From Triplophysa rosa (taxonomy: Eukaryota > Chordata > Actinopteri > Cypriniformes > Nemacheilidae): DNA of 64,000 bases. Shown piece by piece: positions 25,001 to 54,985 of the stretch. The position numbers and the translations under genes are program-made. The first letter of the stretch is position 1. The number at the start of each line of letters is the position of its first letter. The notes beneath the pieces are model-generated. The model had not been told where the DNA came from. It saw only the letters and a program-made list of their open reading frames with translations, and ran no database searches. Where the stretch lies: assembly GCF_024868665.1 (NCBI RefSeq), contig NC_079906.1, positions 15,557,481-15,621,480 on the forward strand, written 5' to 3'.

Positions 25001-28000
25001 TTTCACCACCTGGCCAGACAGCAGAAGACAGTCCCTCGATGTCGAATCCTGAGCCAAGATAATGTAGGTTAGAGATATCATACTAAACTTGCATAACTGG
25101 TGGGTTCTCATGATGCATTTTATGGAACAATTGAAGTTGTATGTTTGGTCACAGGAAATGGATATTGCATTTGCATCATTTAGGTCAAGGCCATTGAAGT
25201 TTACTCAACAGAATGTCCTTAATATACTGGTGAGTTTTACCAGAATGTTAAACCCTCTTCTGAACTGAGTTGATCAAACTAGAATTCACCTCGAACCTGG
25301 AGCACCTTAAACAGATAAAGTCTTGAACTCATTGAGCTCACCTAGTTCCTCCAAGGATGGCACACCATATTTGTCCCCATGGTCTTCAGAGACTGGTGTG
25401 ACACAGCAGCCCATCATAGTGTTGGAGAGGGTTTCCACCGGCATCTCCGGCAGGTCCATTCGGCTGATCAGCGTTTGGAAACGTTTGTAGGTAAGAGGAG
25501 GCTGACAACCGTTCAGTTCAATGATTCTGGAACGACATGAAGTGTAAATAAGGTCACTGTCTTTCCTCACACACCTGAGTCTTTACAAGCATTTCAACAC
25601 ATGCTTTTTCTTTTTTCTTTTAAGGTGGGTCACTTCTGGCAGCGCTTACAAGAATTCAAATGACAAACTCCTAGAAAAACGTCTGGTACAATACAAATAA
25701 TGGCTATTAAACCGTTAGGGATCATTAAAACTGACATGTTTAATTTGCTTCACACCTTTAAAGAAATGAGTTGTTCTTACTTGTCAAGATTGTAAAGGGT
25801 GTGTGAGGTCTTGACAATGACTTCAACACCAGCCTCCATAGCGAGCTTCTTAATAGCTGCATCCCTCTCCTTTCCAAATGGTTCTGAGTCATACTCAAAA
25901 GTCAACCTGGATATGTTCCACTCCTGAGAGAACAGAACACAGATATCCTAAGAAAAACACTAGACATGGTCAAAGAAATGCCAATACAGTGGACTGGAGA
26001 GGGTGGATTTCAGAAAGGCTCCAGAAATTTGTAGAACAAAATCCCAATTAATTAATTGAAGTATAACTATAGATATAGAATTTCACCTTGAAAAGTCGTG
26101 GAAAAACATTGGCTGGTTGTCCTCGGATGACAAAAAGGCGAGAATTGAGTTTTCTTAGATTGGAATCGAGATCATCCAGGCACTGCAGGAGAAATCTGTC
26201 AAGTAATAAACAATAAGAAGTGAATTCCTTAAACGGCTGTACCGCATTCACTATGTGCCAAAAAAAGCACTGTGTTGTGAATATTCAAATATTTATTAAA
26301 GTAGCAGTCCTCCACAATTGTTCTTCATACTCTACAACCACTTGGAAACAATCAAGACAAAATATGCTCAGTATTTTTAGTATAAGAAGAGTTAAGACCT
26401 TTAAGTAAAAAATGTCATTAGGCGTACTGTATTAAATATACAGTCGCGTAAAAAATGCCATTTTTGTTTGTCCGATTTTAAAATGTCCTATTTATAGGTA
26501 TGTGTTTAGGTAAAATGATCATTTTTGTTTCATTCTGTGAACTACTTTTTAATTTATTTAAAATATTGTTTTAATTTGCATTTATTTGCATAAAATGAAA
26601 ACGAGAGAAACAGGTCAAAATAACAGAATATATGCTCTGTATTTTTTAATACCTCAACTCGCAATGAAAACAAGTTCATATTCACTTTTAAGCAATACAA
26701 CAATAATATTTGTACATGTATTTAGAAAAGGTTTAACAATATTTTTTTATGCGATAACCTCATTAAGCTGTCTTTATGCCACACTCACACCTGAGGTTTG
26801 ATTTTGTTTAAATTCAACAGACACTGGACTGGAATGGCCACAATACATCTAGAAATGCTGATTAAATGAAAATTTGGAATGGTCTCTTAATTATTTCCAC
26901 GGCTGTATATTTACGGTTCATTTCTTTTAAGCTTTTATCCAAAGGAATAAAACCTTAAGCAATTCTTAAGATGGCAACTCGCTTGGCTCCAAGCCGGAAA
27001 AAAAACACAGGGAACATACTGGTGCATAGATGTTCTTTTTTTATTCCAAGTACTAGGTCTGGAGAGTTAGAGAACCGCTGATCTAAAGCAAAGCCCCGGG
27101 GCTTTACTTCAGAATCAGAATCAGAATCAGAAGAGCTTTATTGCCAAGTGTGCTTGCACACACAAGGAATTTTCTTTGGTGTTGGAAGCTTCTAGTACAG
27201 ACATTCAACACAATGACAATACAATATAATACGATTTACAGTCTAAAAGATTCTAAATTGTGCATATATAAAATAAAGACTATTTTACAGAAAATGGGGG
27301 GTACTTGTTCCGCAAGCTGTCTCTCGATCCCTACACATGCTTAGACTTTCCATTCAAAAGTCTCTTCATTCATGATCTTATTTAGAAGTCTCTCTACACA
27401 TCTGCCTTCCTGCTGATACACCTCCAGAAGATCCATCGAGTACAAGAGCATTTAAGGACACTCACTCATTCATGAACACACCATCAGATAACTATCAAAC
27501 CGTTAAGCAACTGTACAATTTCTAATCTTCATTTTCTTATTTTTAGATTTGAATTAAGTTTAGAGTGAAAACGTTCTCATTTAGTTTTCATTATTGACAG
27601 TAACACCGCTTTAATTTTCAGAATGTTTCCATATGAATACTTTATACCAGTCTTAGCACACAATATCTAACAAGAAGCTGGTCTTACAGTGAGAAATTGT
27701 TTTCTTCCGCTCTGGCCTTTGCCAATGGTCCTGGCTTTACAAGCCAATCTGTTTTTTCATTAATGAGTTTATAGTATTTGTCTGGAAGGCCCGTCCGACC
27801 CTCCACCTGCGAGTCTGGTATTTGGTCCTGCCATCCTTACTGAGCCCAAAGTCAGACTATCTATAACCAAAGCCCTGATTAGGGACCAGACAGGGACAAA
27901 GCTCCCTATGCTCCAGATACAGGGTGACCGCTCGACACACTACCACACACACAACTGCACACACTACCGTATTGGTCAACGAAAACACGCATTAACAATC

Positions 28001-31000
28001 ACACGTTTCTTCGAAAAGTATTCAGAGGCACAAAAAAAGAATTGTTTTTGGGAGCATGAGTATGGAAAAGACAGACCTATTTTCCAGCACTTTGTCCTGT
28101 CATATGTTATTCCTTATGTAACTGGCCTGGCCTAGATTTGCAGCGTGCATGATCTCCACCACTGGAGGGCATAAAATTAACCCAGTGACCTCCTTTCAAC
28201 CACAACATCACTCTTCGCACCTAGCCTGAGAAAAGAGCATGCTCATCCGATATCCACTGCTCCAGAACACGTGAAGACAAGTTAAACAATACAAGACTCC
28301 TTTGCCTTTTACATATAAGGTGTAATATATGACCAAAGTATGTACTAAAAGATATGCATTCTATACAATCACTTAAACTAAACAGCTTACTTCATAACTT
28401 CTGCTGAAAGTTAACTGATTTAAGACACACAGATAACAAGTATCGAGTTTATATTATCAGTTCCGTAACCTTACAAGGTAGACATGCCCAGACCGAGGCA
28501 GTGCTGAAGTTCCTTCAGCAAAAGCATACAAGTTAGGTTTGTTTCGCACATCCTGGACCCGCAGCACATAAACTTGAGTATTTTATTCATTGCAAGTCAT
28601 TTACACAAAACTCGACCCCTAAAGTGTACACTACAAACTGCTTAGAGCACCTCAATTCAATCAAACCCTTATAGAATGATTAGTGGTGTTTGTGTGCTTC
28701 GACATGGCACGTGCAATTCAGATCAATTCCAACAAAGGTCTTTATCCAGAAAGTATTAGGGCTGTCAAACGATTTATTGCGATTAATCGCATCCAGAATA
28801 AAAGTTTGTGTTTACATAATATACAGTATGTCTGTGTACTGTGCATATTAATCTTGTATTTATAATAATTTATTTTTTATTTATGAACCATTTATAATTT
28901 AAGAAAAATATACAAATGAATAAACATTGATATATCATTTAAATGACTGTTAAAATAAATAAATACATATAAATATATCCTAAAAATGTATACATGTATG
29001 TGTTTATATATACAAAATGAATATGCACAGTACACAGACATATATTGTGTAAACGCACAAACTTTTATTCTGTATGCGATTAATCGTGATAAATCGTTTG
29101 ACGGCCCTAGAAAATATTTGACTTTATTTCGTAAAAGGCTTTATTGCACATGTTTTTATAAACAGCGCAAAAACTCACCACCAAAACACAATACGGGCAT
29201 CATACTGAGCACATCTCATTTACACTTATTTGTCCAGCAGACGCAAGATGTGTGAATCAAGATGTGGCCAATGTGACCGTCCTAGTTATTACATCTGTGT
29301 GTGACATTACGTGATGTGTGTGCACTAGTACGGCACGGCAACACAAAGCAACACAAGGTTATTATGGAGGCTGTTACGTGAATGTCAGTATCGCCATGTT
29401 GGGTGATGTAAGTGAACCAGAACACGATAACGCAAAGCAGGTTATCAGTTATCGATCAGTTATATCAAACACCTCTCAGATCTGTGTTAGTGCATATCTG
29501 TTTACTCAGGAAGAATTACCACGATTAACAAATCGCATTGTTTACTTGTATACACTTACATTATATACAAAGGATGCGACCTGAAATCTCCCTGCGTTAA
29601 AGTTGTACTGTTCAACAGGTGTTTTAAGAAAGACATGTGAACACCTGACAGATTCATTCACAGGTGCTTCATCTTCTATTCTAGTGAATTAGCACTCATT
29701 AACATTCAGTCGGATCCATTCAGTTGGCGAGCCGAATGACAATCTCCAGACTGAACACACCATCTGACTTTGTTCTGACAGCAAAGCATTTGCTAGTCTG
29801 TGGCTTGGCCTACTTTCCCCATGACTGGCTGTTGTGGCAATCGATCAATCTCCATAAATGGACATTTATTCACATTTCTCCATGTGTGAGGATTTTTTTG
29901 GTCGAAAACAAAAACGCATAGGCACTTCTGGCCCCACGCATTCCAGAGTTAAGAAAATCTAAAGGTTGGACGAGCTTCCAAAATGGATCCATTATATAAA
30001 CCATGTGAACTCAGAAGACAGAAGAGAATGTTATAGAGTACATGTTTCTCTAAGATGTAAGATTTGTGTTCCCAAAATACTTCCAGATTGTAACTGATTT
30101 ACACAGAACCCAAAGTGCATACTATGAACTTCTTACAATAGGGGTTAGACTGCACACCTGTGGCATCATGTAAATGACAGTTCATTGACAGTAAGTAATT
30201 GAGTGTGTTAAATATTTTAGTAACACGCTCTGCTTGTTAAACCGAAAATGATTGTGTGGTCAACAAACTGTGTCAACTTGTATTTCAGGTTTGAGGTTTT
30301 AATGGATCAAAATGTACCCAAATCTATCATCTCTGAAATTGGATTAAATGTGTTCCACAACCTGACCTTGATTTGAGTCTCTGGCACTCATTCAATAGAA
30401 AATAACATAAAGAGATATAAGATGAGGAGAAAGTTCGATTTTGTGGATTACAGTCGTTCAGACACATAATGAATTGACTTGTAGGCTAATGATTAATAAG
30501 CTTTTGAGGAACAGTCGCTCCCAGCAATTATAATACTGTAAATTATTTGACATCAAATCATCCGCTAACAACTACGTGGTATGAGTGAATGTGTACAATA
30601 GAGGACCAACAAAAGACTAGAACTTGTTTGGTGACTTAATTTTCATAATGGCTTATTTTAAATCTGCTCTCTTTCTGATATCCTGACTGTTTTTTTATGT
30701 CAAGCTGCATAACATAAAGTACTACTGAATACAAAGTGCATGACGTTTTAAAAGCTATAGGCAAGACTAGTTAGTGTAGTTTCATGCAATGATTTGAGGA
30801 CATATACTGTATATATATGCTGATTTTGGTCAAATTACAAATAAAACACAGACAAATCTGATTTTTTATTATTATTATAAATGTTAGGGTGAATTCATGT
30901 TGATTGGGACACTTTTTGACAATAAGATTAATTTCAAAAAGTGTCCCAGTTAACCTGAATTCATCCTACCTTTTACCTCAATTAGGTAAGGTAAATAAAA

Positions 31001-31271
31001 TGTTTAATTTAGGTACAGACTCTTATATCTTGTTGTAAATTTTGATTTTAATAACAAAACGTTCTGGTTGTTTATTGAGATGAAATGATATCAATTAAAG
31101 AAGCTGCACTCACCTCCACCTGTTAACCCCGAGGTTTGATGACCCAGCAAACCAGGGATCCAGGAAGTAGACACATCGAACTGTGTCTGCCCCACGCACT
31201 GCCTCCTGAAGTGCAGGGTTGTCATGGAGACGGAGGCCCTTTCTGAACCAGTGGATGGAATTGGGGGCCAT
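19059..31271 (-). CDS. cry1: CRY1-type vertebrate cryptochrome (circadian transcriptional repressor), complete
   Basis: Vertebrate cryptochromes bind PER and repress CLOCK:BMAL1 in the nucleus. Coding exons, 5' to 3' on the minus strand: 31114-31271, 26087-26195, 25781-25923, 25342-25526, 24960-25048, 24353-24493, 23903-24214, 23471-23622, 21548-21750, 20839-20925, 20509-20643, 20315-20407, 19059-19159. Total 1,908 nt, 635 residues, all phases compatible. The start [20 protein letters not shown] lies 5 bases after an acceptor, so a non-coding exon precedes it. The photolyase-homology region covers residues 1-497, with [80 protein letters not shown] and the CRY coiled-coil helix [20 protein letters not shown]. 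Residues 498-635 form a divergent tail with a Gln-rich run and a basic [11 protein letters not shown] motif. The intron after exon 9 has a GC donor. Sequence and tail favour the CRY1 side; which fish paralog (cry1 series or cry3) is not settled. Confidence 0.94.
19242..20160. mobile_element. hAT-type MITE in the last cry intron, 919 bp
   Basis: Ends TAGGGCTGTCAACGTTAACC and ...TCGATTGACAGCACTA are inverted repeats. The subterminal regions repeat GATTAAT/ATTAACGCG many times. Flanking 8-mers ACTTTAAT (19234-19241) and ACTTTAAC (20161-20168) differ at one base. No transposase ORF. Confidence 0.87.
20509..20643 (-). other. cry exon 11: Gln-rich C-terminal tail segment
   Basis: This 135-nt exon encodes [20 protein letters not shown], then [11 protein letters not shown], and then a polar run of three Gln, one Glu and seven Gln coded by mixed CAA/CAG. 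It belongs to the species-variable tail that tunes CRY repressor strength and nuclear residence in vertebrates. Confidence 0.8.
21178..21462. mobile_element. TTAA-type MITE, copy 4 (cry intron 9, right end truncated)
   Basis: Starts TTAAAGGGACTGTTCACCCA, with the family interior CTCACCCTCAAGTTGTTACA and the mirrored GAGGGTGAGTAAATGATGA near the end. The terminal right repeat is missing. It stops less than 100 bp from cry exon 9. Confidence 0.85.
24585..24705 (+). mobile_element. tRNA-derived SINE copy in cry intron
   Basis: B box GGGTTCAACTCC at 24611-24622 is preceded by GCATGTTGTAAGCAACACCA. It is followed by the cyprinid SINE 3' signature ...GTGTCTGCTAAATATATGCA. A-box region diverged. 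Confidence 0.65.
26441..26905. mobile_element. Tc1/mariner-type non-autonomous element in cry intron 1
   Basis: TA-flanked: left end CAGTCGCGTAAAAAATGCCA, right end AATTATTTCCACGGCTG preceded by GAATGGTCTCTTAA. I recall this right-end sequence from common zebrafish Tc1-like short elements. No transposase frame of useful length. Confidence 0.6.
27108..27215 (-). mobile_element. LINE-type 3' tail with (ATTCTG)n end
   Basis: On the minus strand the segment reads AAATTCCTTGTGTGTGCAAG, then CACTTGGCAATAAAGCTCTT, then repeats of CTGATT. Conserved 3' sequence plus short tandem tail is typical of fish non-LTR retroposons; no upstream coding part is recognisable. Confidence 0.6.
28757..29109. mobile_element. 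hAT-type MITE in cry intron 1, 353 bp
   Basis: Ends TAGGGCTGTCAAACGATTTA and TAAATCGTTTGACGGCCCTA are near-perfect inverted repeats. Inner GCGATTAATCGCAT and TGCGATTAATCGTGA also pair. Flanks GAAAGTAT (28749-28756) and GAAAATAT (29110-29117) form an 8-bp duplication with one mismatch. Related to the element at 19242. Confidence 0.88.
30885..30968. repeat. 84-bp near-perfect palindrome (foldback MITE)
   Basis: Two arms of about 35 bp, TAGGGTGAATTCATGTTGAT... and its inverse ...CTGAATTCATCCTA, surround a short AT spacer. The inner parts GGGACACTTTTTGA and TCAAAAAGTGTCCC pair exactly. A TA dinucleotide at each end fits a Tc1/mariner-type target site. It would fold into a long hairpin in the cry pre-mRNA. 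Confidence 0.8.
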
Positions 31272-31944
31272 GTTAACTGTATCAATAAAATGTAAACAGG
31301 ACAAATATTTATCCATCAAGTTGACTAAATGAGAATGTTCTTAATGGCAAAATAACAATACAAAAATCTAAACATGATGCAAAGCCTCACAAACTTTTAG
31401 AAGTGATTTTACAAGGTATGTATGTTATTTTAAACATTTACTTTACATACAACAGATTTGTTATTTTAGAAACTGGAGTACTCTAAAAGAAAAGAGTCTT
31501 CAGGATCAAGGATCTACCCATTTCAACACATTGTTTTTAGAGATTAGCAGCTGCAATTACATATAAAAAACACTGAATTTCAACACTGTTCCTTTATATT
31601 TTGCTAAGAAAAACAATAGGTATTGATTTGAGTCTTAAAAGGGGGTTTGTATGATTGTATGAGGAGGAACCCTTCAAATCTGGACTCAAACCCTTTCCAT
31701 CTGAGCAGTCAAACCTCAAGACACATTCTGGGACATTGGCTTCTCCACAGTCTGACTCAGGACACTGATGTTTGCACAGGAGTGAATTCCATCAGAGCAG
31801 TTGAGAGGCCATACAACACTGACACATACATATGATGATTTTGTCATCACAGAACCACTTACAGAACACGTGTTTGAGTTTTTTTAAAACACATTAAATA
31901 AAGCCTTAAAAGACTGTTCTCTTTAAAGCACAGGAATATATTTA

Positions 31945-32199
31945 GGTATAGTCTGTCGTTGTAGCCAAAAATGTAAATTCTTTCATCACTTCTTCACCCC
32001 CATATCCTTCTAAACCTGTATGCCTTTTTTTCGTATGTAGGACACAAAAGAAGATTACCTGTCTTTATTAATTTCAACTGTATGGACACAATACCGCTAA
32101 GACATTTCTCAAAATATCTTCGTTGGGTTTAGTGTTGTGTTACCTGAGGTGAATAAATGGTGAGCGATTTTTTTATTTGGGGTGAACTGTCCCTTTAAG
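31945..32199. mobile_element. TTAA-type MITE, copy 5 (diverged left end)
   Basis: Right end GGTGAACTGTCCCTTTAAGG is intact. The left end is degenerate (TAGTCTGTCGTTGTAGCC). The interior CCAAAAATGTAAATTCTTTC and TAAACCTGTATGCC match the family. Confidence 0.75.
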
Positions 32200-32949
32200 G
32201 TGACCTGCTGTGCATTCAGTTGTATAAAGGCAGATTCATTTTCCAAATGCTTGAATGCACACACCGACACATTATTACAGATTGTGAATTAACCTGCACA
32301 ACAAATAACACTGATAATGTAATGTGATGTATGCTAATGCACAGCAGAGCACTAACGTGGGAAGCTTTTAAGGGCTCTGTCTTTTACATGACTTTCGTTT
32401 ACCTGAATATAATAAATGAAAAATCACAACTTTTCAATGTCACTGTTTTAACGATTTAGATACTTCAAATGCACAGTGCGTTTATGCACCAGCAGTTATA
32501 ATGTGTATTTCTTTTGTCTATAGCTGTTACATAAAAATGCTTTTACCAGCCACCCCGGTTTTTAGTAAACTGTGCTTAACGTACCCATCTTAACACCAAA
32601 TTTTAACATGAAAGGCTGGATTAATATACAGTGATTAAAGGGGAATACATAAAAGAAGGGATTGAAATAATATCATTTTATTTTACATTAAAGCACAACT
32701 TGTATTGTCGCGCGATACTGCATTACAGACACTCAAAGCTTCCCAAAGAAATTAGGTCAATTCCTAGTTCTGTAGGTGAAACTGGCAGACATACATACGT
32801 TAGTAAGCGCGGTAATATTTACATTTCTGCACTCCCTCTATGTTTCCTAGCAGTAAAAATAAGTCATCGGTTGAAAAACAAAGACAAAACAGATAAACAC
32901 GTGAAAAACTTTACTGGGGAAACAAATATAAGAAATGAGGTCACCGGCG

Positions 32950-32961
32950 CACGTTATGTAA
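32950..32961. promoter_or_regulatory. overlapping E'-box and D-box near the cry promoter
   Basis: CACGTTATGTAA contains an E'-box (CACGTT, 32950-32955) overlapping a D-box (TTATGTAA, 32954-32961). Paired E-box/D-box modules are the known light- and clock-responsive units of teleost per2 and cry1a. It lies beside the CpG-rich stretch at 33040-33300 that is the probable cry promoter and first non-coding exon (a donor-like GGATG|GTAATG sits at about 33022-33026, minus strand). Motif match only. Confidence 0.5.
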
Positions 32962-33026
32962 CTCCAACAGCGCACTGTTGTCATTTAGCAATAAATACAG
33001 TCTGAAGCACAAAAATAAGCATTACC

Positions 33027-33200
33027 ATCCGTTATGTCAGCCCTGAAGACAGTACCATCTCTTCCCACGGTATAGCGAGCGTCACCAGGCAAAAAATGGT
33101 GATCTTGCCCCGGTTCAGTCTGCCTCACAGACGGTCAGGTTGATCTTGGTACAACACCCGTGCTCCGCTGCTCTGTAACGCCCTCGCGTTCATTGCAACG
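33027..33200 (-). promoter_or_regulatory. probable cry promoter / 5' non-coding exon
   Basis: The first coding exon of cry begins with an acceptor, so a 5' UTR exon must lie upstream. This is the first CpG-rich segment upstream and has a plausible donor at 33025-33024. The start site cannot be fixed. The intron to exon 2 would be about 1.75 kb. Confidence 0.4.
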
Positions 33201-33405
33201 CTCCCAATGTGGATTTCCTAGTGAGCGCGGTGGCGCTTGTGATTGGTCGAATCGAGGTCACGGGGTGTGTGGACGGTCACGTTTGGGAAGCGTGGTGCAA
33301 TGAATGAACTGTATGGTCGGACTGATGGTACTGCACACAGACAGTAGGAGTAAAATTTGTCCTTGACAGGTGGAGCTCCCGCTAAACCTGCCACTACTTC
33401 AAGGC

Positions 33406-33507
33406 AGCTACCACAAAACCTTCCGCGGCTGGAGGCAGCAGCTACCACAAAACCTTCCGCGGCTGGAGGCAGCAGCTGTCCCAAAACCTTCCACCGCTTC
33501 TGTATAA
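33406..33507. repeat. 34-bp tandem repeat, about three units
   Basis: Units starting AGCTACCACAAAACCTTCCG at 33406 and 33440, and a variant starting AGCTGTCCCAAAACCTTCCA at 33474, recur every 34 bp. GC-rich, just upstream of the presumed cry promoter. Confidence 0.85.
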
Positions 33508-34175
33508 CACCCCACCTATAGAATCCATCACACACCAGTAGACACCGTTAGTTTCCATAAAACCAATTATACGACCATTACATTTTCTATTGTGTTTTGG
33601 ACATGGTTCTATTGTTGTTGTTTTTTAGCAGGGATTACTCTTTATTTTAGGTTTTTTATATACCTTGACAGAAGTCCAGCCAGCACTCGGGTATAAGGTT
33701 AGCGGGGTTTGTGTACGTGCATACTCAAAATCACTGGTCGCCACCTACTGGTGAAATCCACACATGAACTAAAGTGTAGACTAAATGAATCACAGCGTGA
33801 GGAATCAAAAGATTCGAATCAGCGCCAGCGGGATGAATCAAAATCATGCTTTGAGTGTGTCTTTTGATTTCTTTTGTAGTATTTCTCTGTATTTTATTCC
33901 TACATTGATATCTTCATCATACCTCATAGGTGCATGCAACCTGCCTTGAATGTGGGTTAAAACATTTGGTCTCATCCAACAGCAAAATCTATTCATTCAT
34001 ACTCTTTTTGTTTTATGTACATTTTGTCTCTTGACATATTTTGAACTGTATGAGGCAGACCCTTCTGGTTAAAAGCAAAACAGTGAATGAGGTTCTACAC
34101 TGTACTACGTACCCTATGTTACCATTGAAAATATAGATTGATGCTTGATGGTATGTATTCACATGACCCAAGTAT

Positions 34176-34464
34176 TTAAGGGATACTTCACCCAACAATG
34201 AAAATTCTGTCATCATTTACACACCATCAGATTGTTCCAAACCTGTATAAATTTATTTGTTCTGCTGAGCACACTGGAAGATGTTTTGTGAAGAATGTCA
34301 GATCTTATTCTCCATTGACTCCCATAGTTTTTATGGGAAATGAGATCTGACATCCTTCCAAATATATTGTGTTCAGAAGAACAAATAAATGTATACAAGT
34401 TTGTAACAATCTGAGGCTGAATAAATGATGACAGATTTTCATTATTGGGTGAACTATCCCTTAA
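34176..34464. mobile_element. TTAA-type MITE, copy 6
   Basis: Left TTAAGGGATACTTCACCCAA and right TTGGGTGAACTATCCCTTAA are inverse. TTAA at both borders fits the family target site. It lies between the cry promoter and the col2a1 3' end. Confidence 0.88.
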
Positions 34465-36142
34465 GGTCTACCTCAATACAATTGTGTGTATGGTACTTGT
34501 TTTAGAATGTGTTCTCTTAAGAACAGCCATAAACCTTGCTTAAAGTCTATTATAGTCTTGCTGGATGCTATTTAATATTAATCTCTTTCAAATATTTTAT
34601 AAATTATGCTGGATGGTTTTGAATCTTGTCAATTTTCTAAAAGACTCTGGGCTCTAAATGGCTGTTTACTTTCCTGTTGTTGTTTTTGTTTAAAGCTTTT
34701 TCTGTCCTTTTTCTTTTTAGAAGCTTTTTCTCTGTGCAAGCTGTTGTCTAAGCCTCTGTCTGATACCTATCCTTGAAAGCTTCTAGCAAATTCAAAACAC
34801 TAACACTCACAAGCAAACACACACACACAGCAAACTATAGTTTTGCTCATTTAAAAGTATTAAAAACACAATTAAAATCTGACTTCATAATTCCTTGTTT
34901 TTTCCTTTATTTTCAATTTACATTAATTAAAATCGTAACAAAACCAGAATTAAAAAGAGAGAACAAACAAAAAAAGATCATGATCATAATATTATTAATA
35001 TAACAAAAATATACACACCCTCACACAACACACACGCATCCTGCTCAGCGCTACGGAGATGCTTTGGGAGCAAACTTCCGGCATTCCCAAAAGAGTCCCT
35101 CTGTCTTTTGATCATCCCGTGTGATTCCGCATCCTCCGAACAGGCTGTGTGTGTTGAATGAGGCTAGCTAGGGAGTGGGGTGATCTGGGAATTTTGGGAA
35201 TACTGACTGATAGATGGAAACTAATAGCACCTTCTGAAGATGGACTGAGCCATGCCGGGGCGTTTTCCTGACCATTCTCGAAGCCCAGGCTGCTTCTGTT
35301 CAAATCCAGATTTTGACGTTTTTCCTGTGTGAGGTAGCTTTTCTTTAAAGAATGAAGATCATGCAAATAAACAAAAATAGAAATTGGTTCCAAATTTATT
35401 AATTTTTTTGTTTGCTCTTATGTCAAGGGACCAAAACTTCCTTTTATGGGCAACCAAGGGAAGAAGGTACACAAAAAAGGACCAAAAAAAAAAGAAAAAC
35501 AAAAATGAAATGGTACTGCACTTCCCCCAAAATAATGTTGGTGTGAACAGGCACATGCTTACACACAAACATATATAATTGTGAAAATATATAGATCTGG
35601 CTGCTTCAGTACGTATCGAGATTTTTGTTATTATACACAGTAAATATGAACTTGTTCCCTCCTCAGATTTAACATTTCACAAAATCTTGCAGAATGTGAT
35701 GTTTCTTCTGAGTCACAGTCAAGAAGCAGAGGGAGGGGTGAAATGGAACTGGGCGTGGCCTTCTTTAGTGGGAGGGACTACTGTGGTATCCAGCCATAAC
35801 GCTGTACAGCATCACCTGCCCACCCCTGCAGGAAGTGATGACATCAAGCCATGTTTCTGTCTTTCGTTTAATCTCTTGCTTGTTTAGTCCCCCTCTTGGC
35901 TCCCATCAGGAGGGCTTGCGGGAAACATGGCTGGATTTCAGAGGGAGGGACTGTTTGGGACGATCCCGTTTAGCGCGAGGATTCCAGTGCGCTAAACGTG
36001 GTTGCTTTTTAGAGAAAAAAAACTCAATTTTCTTTTCTTCCATGTTTCATGATTTGGAATGTGTATTGCATCCTCACAATTATTGCTCATCATTGGTATT
36101 TTTCCATGTCTTATCTCATAATCCACATAGGTTTGGTTTCCT
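34465..36142 (-). other. cry/col2a1 spacer and col2a1 3' UTR
   Basis: No coding gene seen. The right part is col2a1 3' UTR on the minus strand. A minus-strand AATAAA at 35395-35400 is a good polyadenylation candidate and gives a UTR of about 750 nt; another lies near 34896-34903. The left part is AT-rich, with a short (CA)n at 34801-34828 region. Confidence 0.5.
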
Positions 36143-54811
<18,669 letters not shown>

Positions 54812-54976
54812 GTCTGAAGATCAGACATGCAGGTCCTCAGGGGTGAAAGTCGCCGAGGAACCGGCGAAGCGGCAGCTCTGTGCTCGCGAGGAGTGTGAAA
54901 GTGGATATGGATGTTTTTTGGGAGGATCCGACGCCAGACACACAGACAGATGCCACCGCGTTAGTCAGAGCTCCGC

Positions 54977-54985
54977 GGTTTTATG
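54977..54985 (-). promoter_or_regulatory. possible col2a1 TATA-like element
   Basis: Minus-strand ACATAAAAC about 170 bp upstream of the start codon, with GC-rich flanks (CCGCGG). Would place the start site near 54950 and give a 5' UTR of about 140 nt. Only a motif. Confidence 0.35.

Noticed and set aside
31272..31319. Upstream in-frame extension of cry exon 1 (start at 31319)
   Set aside because: An acceptor (TTTTATTGATACAG) lies at 31277-31290 between it and MAPNSIHW, so the extension is intron sequence.
32631..33005. 124-codon plus-strand ORF beside the cry promoter
   Set aside because: No recognisable domain or splice context; it overlaps the E'-box/D-box region and antisense cry intron 1.
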